Below, one piece after another: positions 34,602 through 43,406 of a stretch of DNA of 64,000 bases. Each line of letters begins with the position of its first letter. Positions within the stretch are counted from its first letter, which is position 1. Source of the stretch: Leptospira sp. WS60.C2 (GTDB taxonomy: Bacteria; Spirochaetota; Leptospiria; Leptospirales; Leptospiraceae); NCBI RefSeq assembly GCF_040833955.1, contig NZ_CP162133.1, forward strand, positions 3,107,501 through 3,171,500, written 5' to 3'. Under the pieces are notes generated by a model. The model ran no database searches. It was not told the DNA's origin and saw only the letters and a list, made by a program, of their open reading frames with translations. The position numbers and the translations under genes are program-made.

Positions 34602-35894
34602 TTAGTTTGTAATTTGGACTTTTTTTCCAATCATTTGGATACCACTCCCCGCTTTTTTCACAGTAAGAGTATCACTAAAAATTAAGGTAGAGGATTCTTC
34701 TGTTTTCTCTGAATAAGGGCTATTAGAATCTAAACTCTGTGTTACAACCTTATGGTCCCTTCCAAAAATTTTGATTTTTGCTTCTGACGGTGAGGCTTCC
34801 AAAAATACCCAATTTCCATCTAACACACGCTTTTCTTTTAAATCATCTTTCCAAATCACAAAAGAGCCATTAGAACGGAATACATAATCCATTCTACCTT
34901 CTGGTATATCTGCAAAATATGCTTTGTTCACAACAGAAGAAAGAATTGTATTTTTTGATTTTGCCAAGATGGAATCTCTGAATTCTTTAGCGTTCTGATC
35001 TATCACTGAATATCGTTTTCCTTTTTCACCGAGGAAAATGATCTCAGCAATCACAGTATCCTTCCAAGTTTTGCCAGGCCTAACCTTTTGGATTGTAAAA
35101 CTAAAGTTTTTGCCAGTGAGTGTTTTAGGAAAAAAAATCCTTTGACCACCTTGTTTGTCAGCAACTGGAATCGTAAAGGATTCCGTACCATTAGAAACTA
35201 AAATTTCTGTGACGGAACCATTCTTATGAAACAGTGCATCCAATCTTTGATAGCCATTAAAAATTTCAATTCCTGCTAAATCAATTGAGGTTTCCAATGT
35301 TACCTGAATCGACTCGCCAACCCCATCTGTTTTAACACCTTCTACCCAAGCAAAATCAATACTTCCATCAAACAAACCGTAAGCGGGATAATTGGGAAGT
35401 GTGCTACTTGCGGTGACTTGGCCCAAAATTGGTTCGGGATATAGGACATCCAATTTTTTTCCATTTTTAAAAAAGGAAACAGTTTTGATTCCATTTGCAC
35501 CATCTGGTAATAAATAGATGACATGGACTCCGTTTGATTTGATTTTTAAAGGTGTTTCGTTTCCACAATCAAAGTTAGTTGCATAACTTCCATCTTTGTA
35601 AAAAGCAACGTAACCTTTTTTCTCCTGGCATTCGATGGAGATTTCATTAAAATAAGCGCGACCATCCGTTTTTCCAGCTTGGTTCCATTTACTACCATTT
35701 GAAAAAAAGATCGTAATCCCATCCAAACTGGTCTCTGGTTTCCAATATTTACCAGGAATGAAGACATTGATTGGATTTGTTCCATCGACAGAAGATGCCG
35801 CCTGGATTCTCTCGATGACTATCGAAGTTTCTATAGGACTTTGATTGGATAGAAGGACAAAGAGACACAAAAGAGTAAAGATTGGTTTTTTCAA
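34602..35894 (-). CDS. Secreted protein with discoidin / NADase-type glycan-binding-like domain
   Basis: A 430-residue exported protein with a short signal at residues 1-19. From about residue 160, ASSTLPNYPAYGLFDGS, then DFAWVEGVKTDG and IDLAGIEIFNGYQ, matches the galactose-binding-like NADase-type glycan-binding domain found in many leptospiral proteins. An N-terminal half of about 130 residues is beta-rich and unrecognised, and the C-terminus is a second beta domain. The TTG start is backed by a GAGGTG ribosome site 7 bases upstream. A role in binding carbohydrate or matrix is inferred from the domain. The membrane protein downstream may be functionally linked. Confidence 0.72.
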   Translation of the reverse strand: MKKPIFTLLCLFVLLSNQSPIETSIVIERIQAASSVDGTNPINVFIPGKYWKPETSLDGITIFFSNGSKWNQAGKTDGRAYFNEISIECQEKKGYVAFYKDGSYATNFDCGNETPLKIKSNGVHVIYLLPDGANGIKTVSFFKNGKKLDVLYPEPILGQVTASSTLPNYPAYGLFDGSIDFAWVEGVKTDGVGESIQVTLETSIDLAGIEIFNGYQRLDALFHKNGSVTEILVSNGTESFTIPVADKQGGQRIFFPKTLTGKNFSFTIQKVRPGKTWKDTVIAEIIFLGEKGKRYSVIDQNAKEFRDSILAKSKNTILSSVVNKAYFADIPEGRMDYVFRSNGSFVIWKDDLKEKRVLDGNWVFLEASPSEAKIKIFGRDHKVVTQSLDSNSPYSEKTEESSTLIFSDTLTVKKAGSGIQMIGKKVQITN

Positions 35895-35960
35895 AGTAAC
35901 TCACCTCGAGAGAAACAAAGAATCTAATACTCTTTTGGTTGGTTCAAGTAAAAAATAGGA

Positions 35961-36275
35961 CTATAGGAAAGCGCCAAATACTTTCTTGAACTCTTCGCTT
36001 CGCATAGCACCAGAAATACGATGGACTTCCTTCCCATTTTTAAATAAGATAAAGGTAGGAATTCCAGAAATTCCGTATTTGCCAGCAATCTCTTGCTTCT
36101 CGTCGGTGTTTACCTTAACAATCGATACTTTTCCTTTCCAGTCTTTTGCCAACTTTTCTAGTTCTGGGGCCACCATTTGGCAAGGTCCACACCAGGGAGC
36201 CCAGAAATCCACAAGGATTGGTTTATCATGCGTTTGGAGTAATGTTTCAAAACTCTTTGGATATGTTTCAGACAT
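35961..36275 (-). CDS. trxA: Thioredoxin
   Basis: A 104-residue thioredoxin. The redox motif WAPWCGPCQM near residue 30 and the cis-Pro loop ISGIPTFILFKNG are intact, and length is typical. It reduces disulfides in the cytoplasm with thioredoxin reductase. There is no signal peptide. A GGAGA ribosome site lies before the ATG, and a palindromic ATACC-GGTAT element lies about 25 bp upstream that closely resembles CsoR/CstR operators. Regulation by a copper- or persulfide-sensing repressor is therefore plausible. It diverges from a Crp/Fnr regulator. Confidence 0.95.
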   Translation of the reverse strand: MSETYPKSFETLLQTHDKPILVDFWAPWCGPCQMVAPELEKLAKDWKGKVSIVKVNTDEKQEIAGKYGISGIPTFILFKNGKEVHRISGAMRSEEFKKVFGAFL

Positions 36276-36300
36276 AATCGTCTCCTGTATTTTAGACTAT

Positions 36301-36316
36301 ATACCTACGGGGGTAT
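36301..36316. promoter_or_regulatory. CsoR/CstR-type operator-like palindrome between trxA and the Crp/Fnr gene
   Basis: The sequence ATACCTACGGGGGTAT has inverted ends (ATACC and GGTAT) and, from memory, differs by one missing C from the core of the Bacillus copper repressor CsoR operator. It lies in the short region between trxA and the divergent regulator, just upstream of the trxA ribosome site. No such repressor gene is seen in the window. Confidence 0.5.
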
Positions 36317-36405
36317 CTACCATCGAGTTCAATTTTTTAGGGAAATTTGTTTGTGGTTCGTCTAAATTTTCCAAGATAGGGACGAAGAGGTTCGAATCGA
36401 AATCC

Positions 36406-36984
36406 ATGCAAAAAATGACTGATCACCAATCTTTCCTTTCTAAAATCCAAACTTCGGGACAAAAAGTGACGGTTCGAAAAAAAGGAACCTTCATCAAACA
36501 GAATCAAATTTCGGATACCATTGGTTATGTGAAACAAGGTGCCTTCAAACTCGTTTTTCAAAACGGAAAAAAAGAATGGATTAAATCCTTTTTGTTTGAA
36601 GGTTCAATTATTGGAAGTATCCCAAGTATCTTACAGAAAAAGCCTAGCACCTATTCCATTATTGCCATCGAACCAGCTGAGGTCTTTATTTTAAAAGCAA
36701 AACAATTGGTCAGCCTTTTTGAAACTGAAGCACTTTATAACTCCTATATGATTCAATTTCTTATGAACTTGTATTTTAAAAAAGAAAAACGTGTATCCGA
36801 CTTTTTATTACTAGATGCTAATAATCGTTATATGGAAATGATAAAAGAATACAAGCAAAACCTAGCTAGAATCTCCCAAATAGACCAAGCGGCCTATTTA
36901 GGAATTACAAATGTTGCCTTAAGTCGTATTAAAAAGAATTCATTTTTAAATACTCCAAAATCGCATTCGAATATAACTCACTAA
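36406..36984 (+). CDS. Crp/Fnr-family regulator with weak DNA-binding end
   Basis: A 192-residue protein. The N-terminal cyclic-nucleotide-binding-type beta barrel (GTFIKQNQISDTIGYVKQGAFKL) is followed by a long dimer helix and a C-terminal segment NLARISQIDQAAYLGITNVALSRIKK that can form a helix-turn-helix of the Crp/Fnr type. The sensor pocket lacks the usual cAMP-contacting RxxS motif, so the ligand is unlikely to be cAMP. The DNA-binding end is short. The ATG at 36406 is chosen because the frame upstream runs into trxA on the other strand. The 3' end overlaps the convergent DJ-1 gene by 56 bp. Confidence 0.78.
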   Translation: MQKMTDHQSFLSKIQTSGQKVTVRKKGTFIKQNQISDTIGYVKQGAFKLVFQNGKKEWIKSFLFEGSIIGSIPSILQKKPSTYSIIAIEPAEVFILKAKQLVSLFETEALYNSYMIQFLMNLYFKKEKRVSDFLLLDANNRYMEMIKEYKQNLARISQIDQAAYLGITNVALSRIKKNSFLNTPKSHSNITH

Positions 36985-37753
36985 ATTCGGTTCCAGAAAA
37001 TGGATTTTGTGATGTAATTAAATTGCGATCTCTTATAGCATAACTCCTTCCAGGTAAAAAGGAAGAGTGATATTCCATACCCAACTGTTCCAACAAAGTG
37101 GAAATTTTTCTCACCTTAGGAGTCCCTTTCATAACAATTGTCTCAATGAACCATTCTTCTATTTTTGTAACGGAATTCACTTTGTATCCTTTAAAGATAA
37201 ATTCACCTTCGTTTGGATTTTGATATAAAGTCGTCAGAAGTGCAGGTGCATGACAAACAAGTCCAATTGGTTTTTGATTTTGGTGAAAGAGTTTTAGAAT
37301 TTTAGGAATGTTACCATCATATAATAAATCGGACATTAAACCTTGCCCTCCAGGAATCAAAACACTAACATAGTTTTGGTGTTCCTTAATTGCTTGCTCC
37401 AATGGGATTGGATTATGGTAAGAAGGCAAATCTGACAGAAATTGAAGTGCGTCTTTTTTTACCTCACTTGATTCCCAATATTTTTCTTTCAAACTTTCTG
37501 GATCAATGGTCGCTTTTTTCCCACTGGGTGTTGCAAAAACAAAATCAAATCCTTGTTTCTTTAGTTTTAAAATTGGCTCGTAAAGTTCGCCAAGAAAAAC
37601 TCCCGTTGGATGGTTTTTGTTTCCATCTAGAATAATTGTGTCGGCTGCACTCATGACCACAAGTATCTTCTGTTGTTTCCTTTCTTTTGCAAAAAGAACA
37701 TTCGTTACACTCAAGATGGGGATCAACAGCACTAGCGCAAAGGTACGTTTCAT
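36929..37753 (-). CDS. Exported DJ-1/PfpI superfamily protein
   Basis: A 274-residue protein with a Sec signal (MKRTFALVLLIPILSVTNVLFA). The mature part is a DJ-1/ThiJ/PfpI fold: KILVVMSAADTIIL at the start, VLIPGGQGLMSDL, and the nucleophile elbow GLVCHAPALL with the reactive Cys followed by His. Members include chaperones, glyoxalases and proteases; this sequence alone does not choose among them. Export to the periplasm is unusual for the family. The internal ATG at 37753 is preferred over 37840 because it gives a clean signal peptide. It converges with, and overlaps, the Crp/Fnr gene. Confidence 0.8.
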   Translation of the reverse strand: MKRTFALVLLIPILSVTNVLFAKERKQQKILVVMSAADTIILDGNKNHPTGVFLGELYEPILKLKKQGFDFVFATPSGKKATIDPESLKEKYWESSEVKKDALQFLSDLPSYHNPIPLEQAIKEHQNYVSVLIPGGQGLMSDLLYDGNIPKILKLFHQNQKPIGLVCHAPALLTTLYQNPNEGEFIFKGYKVNSVTKIEEWFIETIVMKGTPKVRKISTLLEQLGMEYHSSFLPGRSYAIRDRNLITSQNPFSGTEFSELYSNAILEYLKMNSF

Positions 37754-38242
37754 ATTGAATTGAAACAGAAATTTGTCTAGATTTGCTTTTTTTGAAATGA
37801 ATTGGCTTTTAGATTGATTTGGTATAAATTTACTATCCATTGATTTGTCCTACTCTTTGATTCAAAACATGAGTGCTCTACATTTTAGAAACACTTACGT
37901 TATAGAGTTGGGTTTCCGATGGATTTTCTTTAACCTAGGTTAAAAATTGCGATTGATACTTTTTTGTCTTTGGAAAATTGCAAGCTTCCCAATGATCAAA
38001 ACAAATCGATACTTTCAAATCCTTGTAATAACTTCACTTGGATTTGATCTTTCGATGTTCTTTGCATTTGAAAATAAGATTCATATAGACTCAAATCACC
38101 AGATGCACGAAACGCACAATGAAACTGAAAACAAACGAATACTCCCAATAAAAATTCTTAAACCAAAACTGAAACGGTTTGCACAAAATCGTCTTCGTCA
38201 TTTCACTCACCTCAAACGCAACTTGATCCTTGTATCTCAAAC
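37754..38242. other. Intergenic region with a 16-bp palindrome
   Basis: About 490 bp between the DJ-1 gene and the ggt gene. It holds the palindrome listed at 37929-37944. A plus-strand open frame from an ATG at 37992 to 38363 encodes a basic peptide with a hydrophobic start, but it runs 121 bp into the ggt coding region on the opposite strand and has no ribosome site, so it is not called. No terminator or RNA gene was recognised. Confidence 0.6.
37929..37944. promoter_or_regulatory. Perfect 16-bp palindrome, operator-like
   Basis: TTTAACCTAGGTTAAA is a perfect palindrome lying 176 bp upstream of the DJ-1 family gene and far from any plus-strand start. It has the size and symmetry of a dimeric repressor site. 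The regulator is unknown. Confidence 0.4.
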
Positions 38243-40105
38243 TCATTTCCCTTGTGCCCAAGAAATTTCCCTTGGATCAGCAACACCTAACAAACGATTC
38301 AGTTTCACATCATTGATTACAGCGCAAACAGCACCAAAATCATTATCCAAATGTCCTTTTTGATACACTTTATATCCTTTAGCTTGCAAAGAATCTGATG
38401 CACTCTTATAGAGCGATTCTTCTAACTCAATCCCACCAGGACGGTAGGTATGCGGAGAAAAACTATCTGGCCAGTTCACCGAGCGAAACCTAGGAGCTTC
38501 TACTGCTTTTTGTGGATCCATTCCAAACACTACCATGTTTAAAAAAAACTGAATCATAGCTTGGCTTTGTACATCCCCGCCTGGTGTTCCAAAACTCATC
38601 CATAATTTTCCTTTTTTTAACACCATACCTGGGTTAGGTGTGATGCGAGGCCGTTTTCCTGGAGCTAGGGCGGAAGGGTGCGTTAGATCCAATCGAAATT
38701 GAGTCATACGAATTCCGAGAGTAATTCCTGTACCAGGAACCATGGGAGATTGAGGAAAGTCGCTTGGTGTGAGAGAGACGGCATTCCCATCTGAATCGAC
38801 AATGCTCAAGTAAGTAGTATCCTTTCCATATTTGATTTCACTTATGGTATCATTCTGGATTTGGTTTGTCGGTGTTAGTTGAGATTTAGCTTTTCGATTG
38901 GAAAACTCCCAAGGGTTACCATTCGGTGGTGTTTTCCCAAATGCTTCCTTCTGAAGCAAGGTTCTCCTGAGTTGCGCATACTTTTTTGACAACAAACCAT
39001 CCAAGGGAACATCTACAAATTTAGGATCTCCAAAATATGTTTCTCTATCCGCGACCACTAATTCAATCGCCTGTGCCACTGTGTGAATGTATTCAGGTGA
39101 ATTGTGTCCCATAGATTTCAAATCGACTCCATCTAACAACTGCAAAACCATAGGCACAACCGGACCTTGGGTCCAAGTTTGATTGGATAAAATCTGGTAT
39201 TCGCCATATTCACCTGAAACTGGTTTTTCCCAACCCCCCGAATAGTCAGCCAAATCTTCTTTTGTTATCAGACCACCTGTCTCTTCATGAAGTTTCACTA
39301 TGGCATCGGATACAGGTCCTTTATAAAAATAATTTCGGACTGACTCTAACGCTTGTTTTCTGGATGAACCCTTTTTTAATGCGGCTTTTTCTTCATTGGC
39401 CATCTGTTTCCAGGTATTTGCCAAATCCTTCCGTTTGGTAAGCTCACCTTCTCGAATCGAATACCACCATTTTTTTTCTAAATACACTTCCGAATTATAA
39501 GGCATAAGAATTGTGAACCCCAATCGCTTATACAAAGGTAAATCCAAATTTTTTACAAGGATACGATTGGCAGGGAACCCCTCTTCTGCGGTTTGAATCG
39601 CAGGTTCCACTAATTCTGAAAATGATTTAGTTCCATGATCTTGTAACAACCGTATAATGACATCAGGAGAAGCAGGCAACAACTGTGACAAAATAGAATT
39701 TTTTGGCATCACATCATAACCTTTATCTTTAAACCAGGTGATGGTTGCTTTTTTGGGAGCGGTCCCTGCTCCAATGTAACTTTTCACCTGTCCAGACTTT
39801 TTTTCATAAATCAATGTTGGCGCAACAGATGGAAAACTGGCCGCTTCTCCGTTTGTTACATTTAACACTAACAATGTGGCAACGCTGGCATCAAATGCAT
39901 TCCCCCCATTTTCCAAAACTTGGATTGCTGCTTTAGTCGCGATAGGATTTCCAGTTGCAACCATGTATTTTTTTCCAACACTAATATCCCGTAAATTCCC
40001 TTGAGGATCTTGGTATCCTGGAACAAGAGGTCTTCGGTTTCCCAAACATTGAAAGAATAGGAATACGGAAAGTAAAATGGTGATGGATTTGATTTTGTGT
40101 TTCAT
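38243..40105 (-). CDS. ggt: Gamma-glutamyltransferase, lipoprotein form
   Basis: A 620-residue enzyme that cleaves gamma-glutamyl bonds such as in glutathione. Residues 1-20 form a lipoprotein signal ending FFQC. The N-terminal subunit begins MVATGNPIATKAAIQVLENGGNAFDA. Autoprocessing should occur before the first Thr of DTTYLSIVDSDGNAVSL, near residue 430, which becomes the nucleophile. The small subunit then shows PGKRPRITPNPGMVL and the SFGTPGGD loop, all typical. The ATG at 40105 is chosen since it opens the signal peptide; an upstream start at 40156 adds residues without it. Likely located in the periplasm or on the inner face of the outer membrane. Confidence 0.9.
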   Translation of the reverse strand: MKHKIKSITILLSVFLFFQCLGNRRPLVPGYQDPQGNLRDISVGKKYMVATGNPIATKAAIQVLENGGNAFDASVATLLVLNVTNGEAASFPSVAPTLIYEKKSGQVKSYIGAGTAPKKATITWFKDKGYDVMPKNSILSQLLPASPDVIIRLLQDHGTKSFSELVEPAIQTAEEGFPANRILVKNLDLPLYKRLGFTILMPYNSEVYLEKKWWYSIREGELTKRKDLANTWKQMANEEKAALKKGSSRKQALESVRNYFYKGPVSDAIVKLHEETGGLITKEDLADYSGGWEKPVSGEYGEYQILSNQTWTQGPVVPMVLQLLDGVDLKSMGHNSPEYIHTVAQAIELVVADRETYFGDPKFVDVPLDGLLSKKYAQLRRTLLQKEAFGKTPPNGNPWEFSNRKAKSQLTPTNQIQNDTISEIKYGKDTTYLSIVDSDGNAVSLTPSDFPQSPMVPGTGITLGIRMTQFRLDLTHPSALAPGKRPRITPNPGMVLKKGKLWMSFGTPGGDVQSQAMIQFFLNMVVFGMDPQKAVEAPRFRSVNWPDSFSPHTYRPGGIELEESLYKSASDSLQAKGYKVYQKGHLDNDFGAVCAVINDVKLNRLLGVADPREISWAQGK

Positions 40106-40172
40106 AAGATTTTGATGCCTTGAATTGGCTAAAACTATAATGGAAATTTGTTTCATGTCTAATTATTTTTTT

Positions 40173-40242
40173 GGGCGCCATTTCCGGCTTTCCGCTCCAA
40201 TCTTTGTTGCACAAAGGATTTCCGCTGCAATCCGGGGCGCGT
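40173..40242 (+). repeat. Dispersed structured repeat, copy C (short form)
   Basis: A 70-bp copy of the element seen at 21514-21622 and 2763-2873, lacking about 40 bp from its left half. The core, CAATCTTT to AAAGGATTTCCGCTGCAAT, is kept. The hairpin is CTTTGT-TGC-ACAAAG, again with compensating changes in both arms. Confidence 0.7.
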
Positions 40243-40540
40243 ACGATCCGCCTAACTTTGATTTGTTTCTATTAGATCTGAATTTTTTAAAAAGTAACAT
40301 TCTCTATTCATGTTCTCTTCCTGTTGTATTCCCAATGGCACGAGATGGAAAGAAAAACAGGTTCCCTATACTTGAAATGATCAGAACAATCCTGAACTCT
40401 TATCGGGACATCCAATCATCCGTTGCATGGGATTCCCACATGACGAAAAGGTGAAGTTTTCTTCATAAATTTTCTAGAGATTGGATTTTCAAAAGACAGC
40501 TGTTATGTTTTATGGTAGGAGTTCGGGCAGGAATTTTATC

Positions 40541-40578
40541 CCACAAGCCCACCTCCACCACCCATTCAGGGTGGGGGC
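40541..40578. repeat. GC-rich palindromic repeat, copy 1
   Basis: A CCACCACCC-ATTCA-GGGTGGGGG hairpin with one mismatch, in clear contrast to the AT-rich surroundings. A related sequence occurs at 50347-50370. It lies within the apparent extended reading frame of the next gene, which argues for a later start there. Confidence 0.6.
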
Positions 40579-40591
40579 GAAAACCGAACAC

Positions 40592-41188
40592 ATGAGACAT
40601 AATATGCACTCGCCAGAATCCAATCCGTTTTTACATCCTGACTACTTGCGACTGGGAACTCCCAAACAACAAGAGTTGTGGGAAGATTTAGAAAAATGGA
40701 AAATTCTAAAAAACCTTACTGGCTTCAAACCCACACTGGCTGGCACGATCCCTCTTGGCATTGATACCGAATCGAGTGATGTGGATATCTTGGCAAAGTA
40801 CAATCTTCCGTCTCATTTTCAAAAAATTTGTTACGCTAAATTTCGTAACCTTCCTAATTATACGTTTTCGGAAAAAACGATTTCCCTGCACGTTACATTG
40901 ATTTGTCGGTTTTCCACAAAAAAGTTTCAATATGAAATCTTTGCACAATCAGTTGAGCCGACAGAACAGTATGCTTGGATTCATATGATGGTGGAGAATC
41001 GTTTTTTAAATTTCGCAGTCCCTTCCTTTCGTGAAGAAATTCGAAACCTCAAAAAAAATGGCATCAAGACAGAACATGCGTTTTGCCAACTACTTGATTT
41101 GAAAGGTGATCCATTTAAGGCACTTCTTTTGTGGAATCAAAAATCGGATGAGGAATTCAAAGAGTTACTGAAGAAAAGAGGGTATTAA
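40592..41188 (+). CDS. DUF4269 family protein, nucleotidyltransferase-like
   Basis: A 198-residue protein. The opening DYLRLGTPKQQELWEDLEKWKI and the segment LAGTIPLGIDTESSDVDIL match DUF4269. The Gly-Thr and Asp-x-Asp spacing is that of the nucleotidyltransferase superfamily, as in minimal nucleotidyltransferases. The chemical reaction is unknown. The start is set at ATG 40592 rather than a TTG at 40481, because the longer version would be translated through a GC-rich repeat. It converges with the AlkB-like gene after only 13 bp. Confidence 0.78.
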   Translation: MRHNMHSPESNPFLHPDYLRLGTPKQQELWEDLEKWKILKNLTGFKPTLAGTIPLGIDTESSDVDILAKYNLPSHFQKICYAKFRNLPNYTFSEKTISLHVTLICRFSTKKFQYEIFAQSVEPTEQYAWIHMMVENRFLNFAVPSFREEIRNLKKNGIKTEHAFCQLLDLKGDPFKALLLWNQKSDEEFKELLKKRGY

Positions 41189-41201
41189 TACCTAATGTTC
41201 G

Positions 41202-41807
41202 TTAAACAGTTCCGAATTGGCGAAAGGTTAAATTGATTCTTGGATGTTTTACTTTTAACGCTTTCGGTAATGAATGAAGCCAATGAGTTTGAATTTCACC
41301 CTTCATCAGAAGTAAACTTCCCGCTTCTAAATACAGTTCCACCATCGAATTCTTTTTTTTGTGTTTGAACCGGAAAATCCTTTCTGCACCCAAACTAACA
41401 GAAGCTATGGTGGAATATGGTTTGAGGGATGTTTCATCATCACTATGCCAAGCCATTCCCTCCGATCCATCATGGTACAAGTTTAAAAGACAAGAATTGA
41501 AAGATTCTTCTGCTTCGTTCTCCACTTCCCTTTTTAATTGTAAGAGTTCTTCTGACCAAGGTAAGGCAGTTTTTATGGTTCCTGAATAACGATACGAAAA
41601 TCCTGTTTCAGCATACCAAGCTACACACCGTTTTGTGATGATGTGTTTTCCATATAAGATAGCTTCATCTTGTTTCCATTCGATCTTGTCTTGAAAGATA
41701 TTAAAATACCTTTGGCTCTCGTGACTGTCTAAGAAATTAGGAATGTATATGAGTGTTCCGTCAAATGGCAGTAGATTCGATTGGGACATTTGGTGGAATA
41801 AATTCAT
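41202..41807 (-). CDS. AlkB-like 2-oxoglutarate/Fe(II) oxygenase
   Basis: A 201-residue dioxygenase that should repair alkylated bases in DNA or RNA. The metal-binding HxD lies in GMAWHSDDE, the second His in QTHWLHSLPK, and the 2-oxoglutarate-binding Arg in HPRINLTFR. The NLYHDGSEGMAWHSDDE stretch is like eukaryotic ALKBH2/3-type and bacterial group members. The ATG at 41807 is one of several possible starts; a longer form to 41897 adds residues of doubtful value. It diverges from a hypothetical gene at 41914 with about 100 bp between. Confidence 0.85.
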   Translation of the reverse strand: MNLFHQMSQSNLLPFDGTLIYIPNFLDSHESQRYFNIFQDKIEWKQDEAILYGKHIITKRCVAWYAETGFSYRYSGTIKTALPWSEELLQLKREVENEAEESFNSCLLNLYHDGSEGMAWHSDDETSLKPYSTIASVSLGAERIFRFKHKKKNSMVELYLEAGSLLLMKGEIQTHWLHSLPKALKVKHPRINLTFRQFGTV

Positions 41808-41913
41808 GAAGAGAATCCGAACAAGGAAGAATCCATTTTGGGAAAATTTTACCTCACTTCCATAGATTGTTTCGCTTAACCATCCAGGAAAATCCAATGA
41901 AATTCATTCCGTT

Positions 41914-42204
41914 TTGTCTAAAATTTTAGTTGGATTCCCTCCGATCCCAAAGAATCTTTACGATAGTATGACCCCAACGCGAACGATACAAGCCTTCATT
42001 GATGCCAAAAAGGAAAACAAAACACCTTCCGAAGAAGTTTGGACTGCTTTAAAAGGATACCGACAATGGAATGAACCCGAACTCATTGGCCTTCGAAATG
42101 CATCAGGGTATTATCCAGATATTTATTTTGAGCCTGGTATGGATGAAACCATTTCCAAACTATTAGCAAAATTCAAAGAGAGAGTGGTTCCTCACAAATT
42201 TTAA
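41914..42204 (+). CDS. Hypothetical protein, 96 residues
   Basis: A 96-residue soluble protein beginning at TTG. The sequence LVGFPPIPKNLYDSMTPTRTIQA, then WTALKGYRQWNEPELIGLR, is not recognised. Its stop overlaps the start of the next gene (TAATG), so the two are likely co-translated. No nearby ATG is in frame, which is why the TTG is used. The two gene products may work together; this is inference from position. Confidence 0.6.
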   Translation: MSKILVGFPPIPKNLYDSMTPTRTIQAFIDAKKENKTPSEEVWTALKGYRQWNEPELIGLRNASGYYPDIYFEPGMDETISKLLAKFKERVVPHKF

Positions 42205-43346
42205 TGAATCCCATCACCCCCAAAGTTTTATACCAAGAAGCAAATCCTTACGGTTCTTTTACAGCTTTCCTAGAAGATGATGGAAGAACCATTTACTTAT
42301 ACTTACAATCGCATAACAATCCAGAGTGGCAAATGAAAACACTTTGGGTTCGGAACTTAATCGATGCACCAGATGAAAGAAGTGAAGAAGATTTTGATTT
42401 GGGTCTTGCGCCTGTTCTCACCAAATCAGAAGTCACGGATCCAAAAGCACAATCCACACTGACGGAAGAACAAATTCATTTTATTTGGTCAGAAGAAGGA
42501 GATGCCGTCGCCTTATTCGTGGACGAAGAATTACAAGCATACCTTCCCTCTTGGTCTGGAATCAAAGGCATACATGGGTATTCTAAATTTGCAAAAGAAG
42601 AAGCACCTACCGCTTCTCCACTCGGAGATCCAGACAATGGTGTGATAGCAGAACGAGTGAAGGACAATCGCAAATTTTGGGAATCAGTTGCAGCAAAAGA
42701 TCATTGGAAAAAAGTACAATCGCTTAGATTAGAATTTTTAGAATCTAAACTTGGCAAACACCAAACCTATTGGTCGGCTGATGGTGGTAAGTATCCCTCT
42801 CTTGGCATTGCTTCGTTTCTGCCAAAAGAGTTCCCTGGCATTAAAATTTTCTCAACCATTGGGATGAGCGTCCAAAACCAACCAAGCATAGAACTCTATC
42901 ATAAAGAATATGAAAACTTTTCTCGCATTGAGCTTGTGTTTGCGATCCAACTTTTGAAAGATACGCCAGACAAATCAGAAACATGGATCCAACATGTTTT
43001 AGGAGAGATGGTGAAGTTTCCTTGGAACACTGGTATTTGGTTTGGTCATTCGCATACCATTCAGAATCCAAGAAAAGACCCAGATCAATTGTATTTGGAT
43101 TTCAATTGGTTTGTCTTACGAAATATCACAGACGAACTTGACCAAGGTTCTACAGAGGTCTTACCAAAATTGAATGGTCTTTTCACAGAAAATGGAAAAC
43201 GAGCCAACTTTCTTTTTTTAACACCGATTTCAACGGAAGAGCGGATCTGTTTTATGAGAGAAGGATCTCAAAAGTTTTGGGAGACTTGGAAAAAAGAAGG
43301 ATACAGTTTTTTTCATGATTCCGAACGAAGAATGTTAGAATTCTAG
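42204..43346 (+). CDS. Suppressor-of-fused-like domain protein
   Basis: A 380-residue soluble protein. The C-terminal half, from about residue 195, resembles the SUFU-like domain of bacterial proteins: IKIFSTIGMSVQNQP, then FSRIELVFAIQLLKDTP, and a late NFLFLTPISTEER. Bacterial SUFU proteins are often immunity or toxin-associated proteins, but no toxin gene is recognised here. The N-terminal 190 residues are not recognised. The ATG overlaps the preceding stop. About 60 bp separate it from the next same-strand gene. Confidence 0.65.
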   Translation: MNPITPKVLYQEANPYGSFTAFLEDDGRTIYLYLQSHNNPEWQMKTLWVRNLIDAPDERSEEDFDLGLAPVLTKSEVTDPKAQSTLTEEQIHFIWSEEGDAVALFVDEELQAYLPSWSGIKGIHGYSKFAKEEAPTASPLGDPDNGVIAERVKDNRKFWESVAAKDHWKKVQSLRLEFLESKLGKHQTYWSADGGKYPSLGIASFLPKEFPGIKIFSTIGMSVQNQPSIELYHKEYENFSRIELVFAIQLLKDTPDKSETWIQHVLGEMVKFPWNTGIWFGHSHTIQNPRKDPDQLYLDFNWFVLRNITDELDQGSTEVLPKLNGLFTENGKRANFLFLTPISTEERICFMREGSQKFWETWKKEGYSFFHDSERRMLEF

Positions 43347-43406
43347 TTCTATTTTTCAAAAAAAATCCGATTCAAACTCTAAATTCTGTCCGTTACTCTA
43401 TATGAT

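Larger units (their letters stand above)
40106..40591. other. Intergenic region with two different repeats
   Basis: About 490 bp between ggt and the DUF4269 gene, transcribed divergently. It holds repeat copy C (40173-40242) and the GC-rich palindrome at 40541-40578. A frame from 40125 to 40454 on the plus strand crosses the repeat and shows no protein-like pattern, so it is not called. Confidence 0.6.

Noticed and set aside
37947..38363. Plus-strand reading frame of 138 codons
   Set aside because: It runs into the opposite-strand ggt gene, has no ribosome site and no recognisable pattern.
40125..40454. Plus-strand reading frame of 109 codons before the DUF4269 gene
   Set aside because: It crosses a dispersed repeat and shows no protein-like pattern.
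40481..40591. Longer N-terminus of the DUF4269 protein from TTG 40481
   Set aside because: It would be translated through a GC-rich palindromic repeat, and the family starts near the internal ATG.
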